Part shown: positions 24,759-33,285 of the stretch, piece by piece
Position numbering within the stretch: the stretch's first letter is position 1
Layout: every line of letters begins with the position of its first letter
From: Flavobacteriales bacterium UBA7612
Lineage (GTDB): Bacteria; Bacteroidota; Bacteroidia; Flavobacteriales; Weeksellaceae
DNA length: 33,285 bases
Direction: 5' to 3'
NCBI GenBank assembly: GCA_002484335.1
Contig: DLJQ01000011.1
Location: forward strand, 1-33,285
Position numbers and translations under genes: made by a program
Notes under the pieces: generated by a model
What the model was told of the DNA's origin: nothing
The model's database searches: none
What the model saw: the letters and a program-made list of their open reading frames with translations, nothing else

Positions 24759-26159
24759 ATGATACAAAATAATTATACAAAAAGAGAATTCCTAAAATTA
24801 CTTGGTACAGGTAGTTTAGGAATTTTTTTTATGTCATTTTATTCGTTTGATGATTTTTTTGAAGAAGATCTTATTCTATTGACAAAAAAAGATAAGAATT
24901 ATGACAACTTCAGAAAGTCTTTTAATAAAAGAATTGATAAATACCCACAATATATTGCTTTGTGTAAAACTGAAAAAGGAGTACAAAAAGCGATAGCTTT
25001 AGCAACTGAAAAAAAATTAAAAATAGCTATAAGAAGTGGTGGACATAGTTTTGAGGGATTTTCTAATATAGACAATGGATTATTAATCCATCTTGGGTTA
25101 ATGAATAAAATTTCGTGGCAAAAAGATAATTCTATCATTTTGCAACCTGCTTGCTTACTTCAAGATATTTATGCGAATATTTTACCACGTAAACGAGTAA
25201 TTCCTGCTGGTTCATGTGGAACTGTAGGAATTGGAGGTTTAGCATTAGGTGGAGGTTATGGATTTTTTAGTCGTAAATATGGCTTAACTTGTGATAATCT
25301 TCTTCGTGTAAAGATGATTGATTATAATGGTAATATTATTGATTCTACTACTGATTCTGATTTACTTTGGGCTTGCAAAGGAGGTGGAAATGGAAATTTT
25401 GGTGTAATTACTGAAATGCATTTCAAAACTTACCAAGCTCCACCATCTTTTAGTGGTTATCGCTTAAAATTTTCTAATCTCACGAAAGATAAGTTCATTC
25501 AATTGATAAAATTATGGTTCAAATCAACAGAAAATTTACCTCGTGAAGCTTTTTCTGCTTTTGTTCTTAATGGTAAATTTCTTACTATTTTATTTACTAA
25601 TTATGAATTAAATCAAGATAAATTTGAAAATTACTTTTCTGAATTAATTCCATTAGCTAATGATTATAAACCAATGAAAGATAGAAATCTTGCTGCTGCT
25701 TTAAAAAATTATTATGGTGTTAAAGAACCTATTTATTTTAAAAATGCCTCCGCTGGTTTATATAAAAATATTAAAGATATAGAAAATGGCTTAGAAGATA
25801 TATTTAATCAAGTAACTTCTACAAAGGGAATTATTTATCAAATAAACACATTAGGTGGGAAAATAAATGATATTAAATCTACGGATACAGCCTATCCTCA
25901 TAGAGATATTAATTACTTAAGTGAATTACAAGCATATTGGGATTTACCAAATCAAGAAGTAAAGTTTATACAAGCATTTGAGACAATACAAAATACAATT
26001 AGGAAATTAGGAAATATAAAACAATACAGAAATTATCCTGATATTAATTTCCCAGATGCTAATAAATCTTATTTTATGGATAATCTAACCAGATTACAAC
26101 AATTGAAAAAGAAATATGATCCAAACAACATATTCGATTATCCACAGGTTATAAAATAA
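24759..26159 (+). CDS. FAD-binding oxidoreductase, berberine-bridge-enzyme type
   Basis: The 466-residue protein has an FAD-binding (PCMH) domain (about 60-230) with IRSGGHSFEG, where H96 is the expected covalent FAD histidine, and PAGSCGTVGIGGLALGGGYG, where C153 is positioned as the second, cysteinyl flavin link. A substrate domain follows, then a C-terminal BBE motif (about 420-463; YRNYPD and KKKYDPNNIFDYPQ). Such enzymes oxidise sugars, alcohols or alkaloid-like compounds; the substrate here is unknown. The N-terminus TKREFLKLLGTGSLGIFFM resembles a Tat signal but with KR instead of RR, so export is possible but unproven. It begins 27 bases after mltG with a near -7 box (TATCTTTA) between. 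Confidence 0.88.
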   Translation: MIQNNYTKREFLKLLGTGSLGIFFMSFYSFDDFFEEDLILLTKKDKNYDNFRKSFNKRIDKYPQYIALCKTEKGVQKAIALATEKKLKIAIRSGGHSFEGFSNIDNGLLIHLGLMNKISWQKDNSIILQPACLLQDIYANILPRKRVIPAGSCGTVGIGGLALGGGYGFFSRKYGLTCDNLLRVKMIDYNGNIIDSTTDSDLLWACKGGGNGNFGVITEMHFKTYQAPPSFSGYRLKFSNLTKDKFIQLIKLWFKSTENLPREAFSAFVLNGKFLTILFTNYELNQDKFENYFSELIPLANDYKPMKDRNLAAALKNYYGVKEPIYFKNASAGLYKNIKDIENGLEDIFNQVTSTKGIIYQINTLGGKINDIKSTDTAYPHRDINYLSELQAYWDLPNQEVKFIQAFETIQNTIRKLGNIKQYRNYPDINFPDANKSYFMDNLTRLQQLKKKYDPNNIFDYPQVIK

Positions 26160-26190
26160 ATAAAGCACTTCTAAAGAAGTGCTTTATTAT
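26159..26190. terminator. Bidirectional terminator between the oxidoreductase and transglutaminase-like genes
   Basis: A perfect 13-bp stem (26159-26171 with 26176-26188) and TAAA loop. It begins at the last base of the oxidoreductase stop codon, and the convergent gene ends at 26191. Confidence 0.88.
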
Positions 26191-28215
26191 TTATTTGAAT
26201 ATTTTTTTCATTTTAAATTTTATCCAGCTAGAAAGACCTGGTTCTATAATATCTATTCCTAAGCCAAAATTACTATCAGCAATAATATGATGATGAGCTC
26301 TGAAATTTTCAAAATCCTTTAATTTGATTTCGTGATTAGTTTGAGGTTTAAATTCTATATGTGTACTTCCTCCATTATTTGTAATATTCTTTTTACTGGA
26401 GAACGTGAAAAATTTATCTTTTATGGAAGATTCTTGTATTGTATATTTTTCACTTGTATCAATTTTTTGGTCAGTAGAAAGGTTAATTTCATACTTCTCA
26501 CTATCGAAATTATGCCAAAAACTTGCATCTTTATGTATAAAATCTCTAACGTTATTTTTAGTAATATTACGATCAAAATACATTAAGAACCTTTCTTTTG
26601 TTACACGATCAGTAAAATAAGGATTTTCTATTTTAGCAACATATTTTATTCTAAACTCATTCAACTTTTTATCATCAGAAATTACATCAATTGATGTTTC
26701 TTTAAAAATATCTCTTAAATCCATTTCTGGTCGGTCTCCATTATAATTCAATGCATTATAAAAAAAAGAATTCCAACTATCTATTATTTCTCTTTTATTC
26801 GTGTTCTTAAAATATCTTCGCATATTATTTGCTCGATTATATCTAAATAACGTTTCAGCTTCTAAAGAACCTATATTTCCTTTTACATTAACAGTTACCT
26901 TTTCATCAATACAAAATTTTGGAAATTCATAAGCTGGGCGAGCTTGTAATTGTTGATTAGGTTTTATTTCTAAATAATGACAGAAATAAATAAAACTTCT
27001 ATTCTCTAACCAACCAAATTCTCCACGCATTGTAGGATCTACATAATATGTTTCTCCTTTATGCTCTATTTTTACAATAACATGATTAAATGCTAATAAT
27101 GATGGTAAATAATATTTTAAATAAAAGTCTGTATTATAATTAAGTAAAATAATTGAAGAATCTAAACCTAAATAGTCGAAAATAACTTTTAATAAAATAG
27201 ATTTAGCTTTACAATCTCCTTGTTTATTGTTATAAGTTACATCCGATTCTTGTGGTTTATGACCACTCATTTCATCAGCATTATAAATATAATAAATATG
27301 GTTCTGAACATATTCTATTGCATATTGAATCTTATCTTCTAAATTATCTATTTCATTTAATTTTTCAACTAAATTAGGTGCAAAATCTTCTAATTTAAAT
27401 TTGTTAATGACCTCATCATAATAAGGGAAGATAAAATTGGACAGTTTTTCCCAATTACTTTTTGTTGCAAAATCTATATAAGGAAAAATTTCTCTATTAG
27501 GATCTGTAGGATTTAAATAATTATGAAGTTCTTGTACAAAAGTTTCACCTGAAGGAATTATACCAACTACACTTTCTAATAAATTACCATTCTCATCTCG
27601 GAAGAAACTCTTTTTATATTCAAATTCATCATTACGGTGATTGATTAATTCGAATTTATAATTTCCATAAGCCCAATAAGAATCTGGACTTACCCAAATA
27701 TATCTACTATATTCTTTACGAACAAAGTCTTTTTCTGTAAAAATTTTCTCTTTTGAGTCTTCTAAAATTAATATATCATACAAACGTAAATCTTTGATTG
27801 ATATATTTATTTTCTTACTCTTATTAATAACTCCAGAACCACTTTCATTTTCATTATCTAAAACTTTTATGGTAATATCTGGTAATTTATCTATTAATTG
27901 CCCATCTCTAATTACACTAATTCGGTGAATCAAAAATGTTTCATTTTCTTCTACAATTGTATCGTATGTTGATGCTTTTTCTAAATTAGCAGGATCTGTT
28001 AATGTATAAGCTAGATGAACATATTCTATTTGTTTATCTTGAAAAGCAGAGAATTTTTTCTCTAAGAAATAACAATAATCTCTCCCTTCATCTAAAATAC
28101 TTTTAGAAAAATCGTTTTCTTTCGTTAACTCAATAAGTTGTTCATCAGAAAAGCTTTTTGCCCAACTTTCAGGCTTTATTATTTTGTACAATTCGTCTTG
28201 TAACTCTTCCATCAT
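26191..28215 (-). CDS. DUF3857/transglutaminase-like protein without a signal peptide
   Basis: A 674-residue protein. Residues ~55-220 look like the beta-rich DUF3857 domain. Residues ~285-400 form a transglutaminase-like core with a Cys-His-Asp triad: C335 in NKQGDCKAKSILLKVIFDYLGL, H378 in AFNHVIVKI and D393 in YYVDPTMRG. The C-terminal ~270 residues are beta-strand-like. Bacteroidota relatives are usually exported, but this N-terminus (MMEELQDELYKIIKPESW) has no signal, so it is predicted cytosolic. Two adjacent ATGs are possible starts. The activity could be protease-like or structural. It lies 80 bases downstream of the exporter permease gene with only a weak hairpin between (28272-28300), so readthrough is possible. 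Confidence 0.8.
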   Translation of the reverse strand: MMEELQDELYKIIKPESWAKSFSDEQLIELTKENDFSKSILDEGRDYCYFLEKKFSAFQDKQIEYVHLAYTLTDPANLEKASTYDTIVEENETFLIHRISVIRDGQLIDKLPDITIKVLDNENESGSGVINKSKKINISIKDLRLYDILILEDSKEKIFTEKDFVRKEYSRYIWVSPDSYWAYGNYKFELINHRNDEFEYKKSFFRDENGNLLESVVGIIPSGETFVQELHNYLNPTDPNREIFPYIDFATKSNWEKLSNFIFPYYDEVINKFKLEDFAPNLVEKLNEIDNLEDKIQYAIEYVQNHIYYIYNADEMSGHKPQESDVTYNNKQGDCKAKSILLKVIFDYLGLDSSIILLNYNTDFYLKYYLPSLLAFNHVIVKIEHKGETYYVDPTMRGEFGWLENRSFIYFCHYLEIKPNQQLQARPAYEFPKFCIDEKVTVNVKGNIGSLEAETLFRYNRANNMRRYFKNTNKREIIDSWNSFFYNALNYNGDRPEMDLRDIFKETSIDVISDDKKLNEFRIKYVAKIENPYFTDRVTKERFLMYFDRNITKNNVRDFIHKDASFWHNFDSEKYEINLSTDQKIDTSEKYTIQESSIKDKFFTFSSKKNITNNGGSTHIEFKPQTNHEIKLKDFENFRAHHHIIADSNFGLGIDIIEPGLSSWIKFKMKKIFK

Positions 28216-28295
28216 TAATCTTATTTTTATAAAATCTAAATTACAAAAATTATCAAAATAAAAAAATGAGTAGTAATTAATTGAAATTTATAAAA

Positions 28296-29480
28296 TTACT
28301 TTTTCAAAAATCTTCTATTAGTCCAAACTGCTATTATAAAATAAAATAAACAAACTCCCCACATTTGTATAAATATATCATTAATTTCTACCAGAGATGC
28401 TCCAGCTTGTGTTAAAGCTAAAAATCCTTTTACACCAATTGTACTTGGAAAAAATATAGCTATAATTTTTATCCATAATGGAAAAGCCAATGTTGGATAT
28501 GACACTCCTCCCATCATCAAAGCTGGAATAGAAAAAACTGTAAGAAGCATTATAGGATCTTCTCTGTTTCTAAAAAAATTCATTAAACTCATCCCTAAAA
28601 ATATAATAGATAAGGTTACTGGAATAAGAAAAACCATTACTTCTAAAACATTTCCTCTTTGTGGAATTGTAAAAATGTGAAAAATAACTTCTATCCCAAA
28701 AAGAAATAATAACATTGATATAATAAAATAGGGTATAGATCTACCTATAGTCATAAAAAAATAACCAAATCTACCTTTAGCTATTTCGAAATTTTTAGAG
28801 AACGTATTGTTCTCTCTCATTGTACCGTACAAAACTCCCATTCCTGTTAATTGTAAAGTTTGCATTGCGATTATAATCACTAAAGGGATTACAAATGTTG
28901 CATAGCCTTCATCTAGATTATACAAAGAAGTAGAAATAATATTAAAAGGTTTTGAAGAAGCTTGAGCTTCTTTCATTGGTACTCCACTCATCATCGTCTG
29001 TTGTAGTTGTAATTGAGATGTGTAAGCCATTAAAGAATTAGATACAGCTTGTAATGTTTTATCATAATACAACATATATGATGCATCACAATAGATTGCA
29101 ATAGTTGGATTATTCCCTGGTTTTTGTAAATCTTTTGAAAAGTTTTTAGGAATCATTATAATTCCATTTATTTTATTTTCTTCAAATAGTTTTTTAGCAT
29201 CTTCTAAACTCGTCACTTCATATATTAAATCCAATGATTCTGTATCATTCAACATACGTTTAACTTCATGAGAAATTGTAGTTTGATCATTATCTACATA
29301 AGCTATAGGTAATTTTGTAAAGACTTCGGGACTATAAACAAATGTGTAAAAAAAATAAACTGCAATAACACACCCAATATAAATCTCTATTGAAGCTGAA
29401 TCTTTAAATAATAATTGTTTTTCCTTTTTAGCTGTTTCTATAATTAAAGAAAGAGAGCTAATAATTTTTTTAAACATCAT
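28296..29480 (-). CDS. ABC-2 type transporter permease (distal)
   Basis: The 394-residue inner-membrane protein has one N-terminal TM (about 29-50), a ~150-residue extracytoplasmic domain (LPIAYVDNDQTTISHEVKRML...NGIIMIPKNFSKDL), then five TM segments (about 195-390). This is the YhhJ/YbhS-type ABC-2 layout for drug or hydrophobic-substrate export with an adaptor and TolC. It is related to its upstream neighbour, with which it overlaps by 11 bases. No nucleotide-binding domain is present in either permease. Confidence 0.9.
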   Translation of the reverse strand: MMFKKIISSLSLIIETAKKEKQLLFKDSASIEIYIGCVIAVYFFYTFVYSPEVFTKLPIAYVDNDQTTISHEVKRMLNDTESLDLIYEVTSLEDAKKLFEENKINGIIMIPKNFSKDLQKPGNNPTIAIYCDASYMLYYDKTLQAVSNSLMAYTSQLQLQQTMMSGVPMKEAQASSKPFNIISTSLYNLDEGYATFVIPLVIIIAMQTLQLTGMGVLYGTMRENNTFSKNFEIAKGRFGYFFMTIGRSIPYFIISMLLFLFGIEVIFHIFTIPQRGNVLEVMVFLIPVTLSIIFLGMSLMNFFRNREDPIMLLTVFSIPALMMGGVSYPTLAFPLWIKIIAIFFPSTIGVKGFLALTQAGASLVEINDIFIQMWGVCLFYFIIAVWTNRRFLKK

Positions 29481-30633
29481 AATGTCCTTTCTTTAATTTT
29501 TTATGATATAATGGTATACCTATAACACCGAATAAAGAGAATACTGCAAAAATTATAAGATATATTTTTTGAGCATTACTAAAAATAACTCCTCGAACAC
29601 CATAATCTACCATAAAACGCATGTATGAAGTATATGGGAATATATAACATAAGTATTGTATAAATTGATTCATCCCTAAAGCAGGAAAAGTATATCCTGC
29701 AAAAGAAAAAGCAAGTGCTGTATAATCCCCTCCAATAGTTAGAGCCGTTCTAAAACTAGTTGTTATAGAAACAATGAATAATGCTATACTATGACAGATT
29801 AAAATAAGAACAAAAAATAATATATTAACTCCTATAAAACTTCCTCTGAATGGTGTCCCTATTTTATAAAACAACAAACAGTTCATTAAAAATCCAAATG
29901 AAAAAAAGATGATTGTATACGGTAAAATTTTTCCTATAATAGCTATGTATATATTTCCTCCAGCTTGGTTCAATAATTCTAAACCTCTATTTTGTTTTAA
30001 TACTAAACCAAATGTATAAATAGACATAATCATTGCCATTATTTGCAATGCCATTGGTATAAAAGCTATACTCAAATAATAACTATAGCTTGTGTAAGGA
30101 TTATATAAAATGTGTATGTCTGCATTAATTGGTAATATAGAAGACATAGCTTCAGCAGATGATAAACCTTTTTGCTCTAATGTTTGTAGTACTATACCAG
30201 CCATAAAAGTTTGGGCAACTGTCTGAAAACTCTTAAAAATAATTGCACCTGAAAGAAGATATTGTCCATTATATGAGCAATATAAACTAGTATAATTTCC
30301 TTTTTCTATATTCCGTTGAAAATTTTTTGGTATTATTATAAAAGCGAATGAATCATTTCTTCTCACAGAACTCTCTCCTTCTAGTTCATTATTTACATTC
30401 TTTAAATCTATTGTAGATGTAGCATTAAGCATCATCCCTAGTTGTCTTGAGAATGGTGTTTTATCTTGATCAAGAATTGCTACTGGCAGTTTTGTAGGAA
30501 CTCCTTTTTCCATTAAAGATCCATAAAAAGCAAAAATGAATATAGGAATACCAAATAAAACAACTAAAAGACGAGGAGTACTAAATATATGAGACCACTC
30601 TCCTAAAAATATTTTTAAAATTTTTTTTATCAC
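29470..30633 (-). CDS. ABC-2 type transporter permease (proximal)
   Basis: The 387-residue inner-membrane protein has the same layout as the next permease: TM1 (about 20-40), an extracytoplasmic domain (KLPVAILDQDKTPFSRQLGMML...FAFIIIPKNFQRNI) and five TM segments (about 190-380). The two probably form a heterodimeric membrane channel. Conserved patterns shared by both are LPxAxxDxDxTxxS, RxMLN-like and IPKNF. It starts 22 bases after the adaptor gene. The energising ATPase is not encoded in the window. Confidence 0.9.
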   Translation of the reverse strand: MIKKILKIFLGEWSHIFSTPRLLVVLFGIPIFIFAFYGSLMEKGVPTKLPVAILDQDKTPFSRQLGMMLNATSTIDLKNVNNELEGESSVRRNDSFAFIIIPKNFQRNIEKGNYTSLYCSYNGQYLLSGAIIFKSFQTVAQTFMAGIVLQTLEQKGLSSAEAMSSILPINADIHILYNPYTSYSYYLSIAFIPMALQIMAMIMSIYTFGLVLKQNRGLELLNQAGGNIYIAIIGKILPYTIIFFSFGFLMNCLLFYKIGTPFRGSFIGVNILFFVLILICHSIALFIVSITTSFRTALTIGGDYTALAFSFAGYTFPALGMNQFIQYLCYIFPYTSYMRFMVDYGVRGVIFSNAQKIYLIIFAVFSLFGVIGIPLYHKKLKKGHYDV

Positions 30634-30655
30634 AATTTATATTATAATCCCACTT

Positions 30656-31642
30656 TTATTTCAAATCAGCTTCATCTACCAGAGCACTCATTCCTGGTCT
30701 TAAACCTTCAATTTTTTGAACTGGATAAGCTTTAATCAAGAATGTTCTCGTATCAAAATCTCCTTGTGTTTTTGTTGCATTCCATGTTGCATAATCTCCT
30801 TGAGCTGCTACATATTTAACTTGTAATTGAACTTTTTTATTCTCTAAACCTGGTATAATAGCAAAAAATTTAGTTCCCATTTTAAACTTTGACAATAATG
30901 TCTCTTTTATATTAAAAAATACCCAAACATCATTAATATCAATTAAATTTATAATAGGATATCCCATATTTACAAGTTCACCATTATTAGGCATAATTGT
31001 TAAAACCTCTCCTTTACGTGGTGCTTTAACTTGTCCTTCATTTCTAATTATAGTTACAGTATTTATAGCATCTTGTGCTTGATTAACTTGCGCTTTAGTT
31101 ACCTTTTTATCCTCAACACGCGCTCCTATCTTAACCATATCATAGTTCGCTTTAGATACATTTTCTGAATTTATTGCAACTTGATATTGCGTATAGGCTT
31201 CATCTCTTTTCTGAGCTGGAATAACTTTATCTTTATATAAATTATCTAAACGAGTATATGTTTTATAGGCTAATTCTTTAGCAGACTTAGCTTGTTGCCA
31301 TACATTATAAGTTGCTAATATTTCTTGAGAACGAGAACCATTATCAATTTTTTCATTAACTGCTTCTGCAGCTACTTTTACAGATTTAGCTTGCTCTAAT
31401 TGAGAATCTATTTCTGGTGTACTAATAATTGCTAACAACTGATCTGCTTCAACAACATCACCTTCTTCAACTAAAATTTTATCTATTCTACCTGGTATTT
31501 TCGAGGCAACATTTATTTGTTTAGCTTCAACTTGTCCTTGTAAATATGATATAGAAGGAGCTTTCATATACCAAAGTGATACACCTAAAATAACTAGGAT
31601 TATAAAAACACCTAGTAAAGCATTAATAATTTTATTTTTCAT
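30656..31642 (-). CDS. HlyD/YbhG-type membrane-fusion adaptor
   Basis: The 328-residue protein is anchored by one N-terminal TM (about 5-25). It shows the first biotinyl-lipoyl half (VASKIPGRIDKILVEEGDVV, about 45-64), a long alpha-helical hairpin (about 75-195, rich in A/K/Q), the second half (VKAPRKGEVLTIMPNNGELV, about 205-224) and a barrel domain ending in LRPGMSALV. It bridges the inner-membrane permeases and the outer-membrane channel encoded 8 bases upstream. It is distinct from the lipoprotein adaptor of the metal pump, since it has a TM anchor and no cysteine lipobox. Confidence 0.92.
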   Translation of the reverse strand: MKNKIINALLGVFIILVILGVSLWYMKAPSISYLQGQVEAKQINVASKIPGRIDKILVEEGDVVEADQLLAIISTPEIDSQLEQAKSVKVAAEAVNEKIDNGSRSQEILATYNVWQQAKSAKELAYKTYTRLDNLYKDKVIPAQKRDEAYTQYQVAINSENVSKANYDMVKIGARVEDKKVTKAQVNQAQDAINTVTIIRNEGQVKAPRKGEVLTIMPNNGELVNMGYPIINLIDINDVWVFFNIKETLLSKFKMGTKFFAIIPGLENKKVQLQVKYVAAQGDYATWNATKTQGDFDTRTFLIKAYPVQKIEGLRPGMSALVDEADLK

Positions 31643-31650
31643 AGGTTATA

Positions 31651-33033
31651 TTAATTTGTATAATTTAAAAATTCTTTACTGAGTCCACTAAATTCTAACA
31701 AGTTAGCAAAAGAAACAGTGTAAGCATATTGTGAACTAAGAATTAGTAAACGAATAACTGATAAGTTATTTTCTGCATCAATAACATCTGTAGATGTAGC
31801 TAAACCTTCTGAAAAAGCCTTACTACGAACTCTAATTACTTCTGAAGCTAATTTTTCTTGTACTTTCAAATTCTCAATCTCTTCTTGACTTTTCTGAATT
31901 TCAAAATATAAGTTTTCCACTAAAGTAATAACATCTTTTTTTGCCTTAGCTTCTAAGAAATCTATACTTTCTCTTGTAGTAATAGCAGCTTTTAGTTCAT
32001 TCTTATTTTTAAAACCATCAAATAAATTGTAAGTAACTCCTATTCCTACAGCCCAAGGTCTCTCTCTAGAAGAATCTAAAACTCCTAAACCTATTGGATT
32101 ATTATGTAATAAAATTGTTTGACCGAAGGCTGCTACAGTAGGATAATAGATTGATTTTTTAGCTTTAACTCCTTGATCAGCTAAATCTTTTTGCAATATA
32201 ATCTTCTGTAATTCAGGATAATTATTAATTGCCGATTGTTTATAAAATTCTAAAGAATTCAAATCTATAATTTCAAAAAAATCAGAAGTTAAATTATCTT
32301 TTATATCATCTGTAGCTAGCGTATTTGCTAAAGCTGATCTAGCTATTTTTATAGCTTTTTCTGCTGCTAAAACTTCTCTATTAGATTCTGAAACAGCTAC
32401 ATCTGCAACTAATTTTTCTACTGGAGCAATAATTCCGTTTTCTTCTAATTTAGTGGCGTTATATAAGTGTTTTTTCATTCCATCTAAAACTTGTTTACGA
32501 ACAATTAAAGCCTCATCCGCTAGCTTTACTTGAAAATAACGTTGTGTCAGTTCCGATATCAGATGATTTTCTGTTCCTATAATAGTTTTAGCTGAAATTT
32601 CAGTTTCAATTTCACCAACTTTAACAGCTGCATTGATTTTCCCTCCTGTAAAAATTGGCCAAACAGCATTAAATCCTGCAAAAGCCATTTCTTTTTTAGC
32701 AATAGGAATACTCCAGTTTCCTAATATACTTGGATTCGGTAAATTTAAAAAATTAGCTAATCCATTTCGAGCATTATTAAAACCTTCTTTTAAACTTCGA
32801 TCAAAAACAATACCTGTTGCATATGCATTTAATGAGGGATAACGTAGACCTTTTATAGATTTTGTGATATATTGTTGTGTTTCATTCTGCTTATAAACAA
32901 CCTTTAATGAATTATTATCATGATACATTCTCTCATATGCATCAGTAAACGATAATGTTTGGGCATTCAATTGTTGAAACAGACTAATTACAATACAAAA
33001 TCCTATCTTAATGTGGTTTGGTTGGTTGAACAT
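31651..33033 (-). CDS. TolC-family outer-membrane channel of the ABC-2 exporter operon
   Basis: The 460-residue protein has a signal peptide (about residues 1-24, cleaved near LNAQ/T) and two homologous helical halves with TolC-type patterns (for example AFAGFNAVWPIFTGGKINAAVKVGE near 114-138 and VGIGVTYNLFDGFKNKNEL near 325-343, followed by the long helices). It is the first gene of the operon on the minus strand, followed 8 bases later by the adaptor and then two permeases. A perfect inverted repeat lies 31-62 bases upstream of its start. Confidence 0.92.
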   Translation of the reverse strand: MFNQPNHIKIGFCIVISLFQQLNAQTLSFTDAYERMYHDNNSLKVVYKQNETQQYITKSIKGLRYPSLNAYATGIVFDRSLKEGFNNARNGLANFLNLPNPSILGNWSIPIAKKEMAFAGFNAVWPIFTGGKINAAVKVGEIETEISAKTIIGTENHLISELTQRYFQVKLADEALIVRKQVLDGMKKHLYNATKLEENGIIAPVEKLVADVAVSESNREVLAAEKAIKIARSALANTLATDDIKDNLTSDFFEIIDLNSLEFYKQSAINNYPELQKIILQKDLADQGVKAKKSIYYPTVAAFGQTILLHNNPIGLGVLDSSRERPWAVGIGVTYNLFDGFKNKNELKAAITTRESIDFLEAKAKKDVITLVENLYFEIQKSQEEIENLKVQEKLASEVIRVRSKAFSEGLATSTDVIDAENNLSVIRLLILSSQYAYTVSFANLLEFSGLSKEFLNYTN

Positions 33034-33063
33034 TTTGATATAATTTATATTTTATTAAGCATT

Positions 33064-33095
33064 TAAATAAAATTGCCTTAAATGAATTTTATTTA
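33064..33095. promoter_or_regulatory. Perfect 11-bp inverted repeat upstream of the exporter operon, candidate operator
   Basis: TAAATAAAATT (33064-33074) and AATTTTATTTA (33085-33095) are exact inverted repeats with a 10-base spacer. The spacing is typical of a dimeric repressor site such as TetR-type. The location before the TolC gene fits an operator; no regulator gene is visible, although one often lies next to such operons. No TAnnTTTG box was found nearby. Confidence 0.45.
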
Positions 33096-33139
33096 CTATT
33101 ATTCATTACTATTTTAATCAAAATTTAAAAAAAATAGCT

Positions 33140-33244
33140 ATGAATAACTTACAAGCAATTTACGACTTATTTTCTAATAGTATTAAGAAATATTTAAGAA
33201 TAAAAAAACAATATTTATTATTGATTGTAACAATATATTTTTAG
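33140..33244 (+). CDS. Marginal small open reading frame (34 residues) at the window end
   Basis: ATG to TAG, starting MNNLQAIYDLFSNSIKKYL and ending in a hydrophobic stretch (YLLLIVTIYF). It is divergent from the exporter operon. No promoter or homology is recognised, and AT-rich DNA yields such frames by chance. Confidence 0.12.
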   Translation: MNNLQAIYDLFSNSIKKYLRIKKQYLLLIVTIYF

Positions 33245-33285
33245 TTATTAAACTTATAATAATTTATATAAAAAATAAAGCTTAG

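Noticed and set aside
28272..28300. Weak hairpin between the exporter permease and transglutaminase-like genes
   Set aside because: A 7-bp AT-rich stem with a 15-base loop; too weak to call a terminator, although T-rich sequence follows a few bases later on the minus strand.
1..33285. CRISPR array, prophage, transposon or tRNA/rRNA genes
   Set aside because: No spaced direct-repeat array, transposase, integrase, phage structural gene or RNA-gene signature was found on either strand.

Overview
The window is a very AT-rich chromosomal segment of a Bacteroidota bacterium, most likely a flavobacterium. Possible relatives are Weeksellaceae such as Empedobacter or Chishuiella, but that is a guess from general protein character. 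The evidence is a short primary sigma factor without region 1.1, starts without Shine-Dalgarno sequences, and TAnnTTTG -7 boxes upstream of several genes. Gene content is mostly housekeeping, with no insertion sequence, prophage, CRISPR array, tRNA or rRNA seen.

Left part (1-5017): the start of a CcoI/FixI-type copper P-type ATPase diverges from a Crp/Fnr regulator. An HD phosphohydrolase and an S41 protease lipoprotein follow, with a hairpin directly in front of the pair. On the minus strand lie ribulose-phosphate epimerase (rpe), a small outer-membrane barrel gene broken by one base in an A/T homopolymer, and a 128-residue unknown protein.

Metal-efflux region (5161-13180): an OmpR/histidine-kinase pair is followed, after a strong terminator and a ~440-base gene-poor leader, by a tripartite HME-RND pump (adaptor, CzcA/CusA-type transporter, TolC-like channel). 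The kinase pair is the natural candidate regulator of the pump.

Housekeeping core (13278-20043): the magnesium channel mgtE converges on rpoD through a shared bidirectional terminator. Two tandem TRIC/UPF0126 channel genes overlap by one base. Next come recX, a short GC-richer foldable element that resembles dispersed flavobacterial repeats, a DUF2306-like membrane protein, and a lone 2-oxoacid dehydrogenase E2 gene.

Cell-envelope region (20102-26159): an anchored PH-like unknown, a small outer-membrane barrel, and an HtrA/DegQ protease with a glutamine-rich insert. Divergently, dapF (TTG start) and mltG serve peptidoglycan precursor synthesis and glycan cleavage, followed by a berberine-bridge-type flavoprotein.

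Right part (26191-33285, minus strand): a transglutaminase-like protein without signal peptide lies downstream of a four-gene export operon (TolC, HlyD-type adaptor, two ABC-2 permeases) with no ATPase gene in view. A perfect 11-bp inverted repeat lies just upstream of the operon and is a candidate operator.

No clearly new multi-gene system stands out. The observations most worth checking are the foldable element near 17.64-17.73 kb, the homopolymer frameshift at 4.57 kb, the ATPase-less exporter with its candidate operator, and the long leader before the metal pump.
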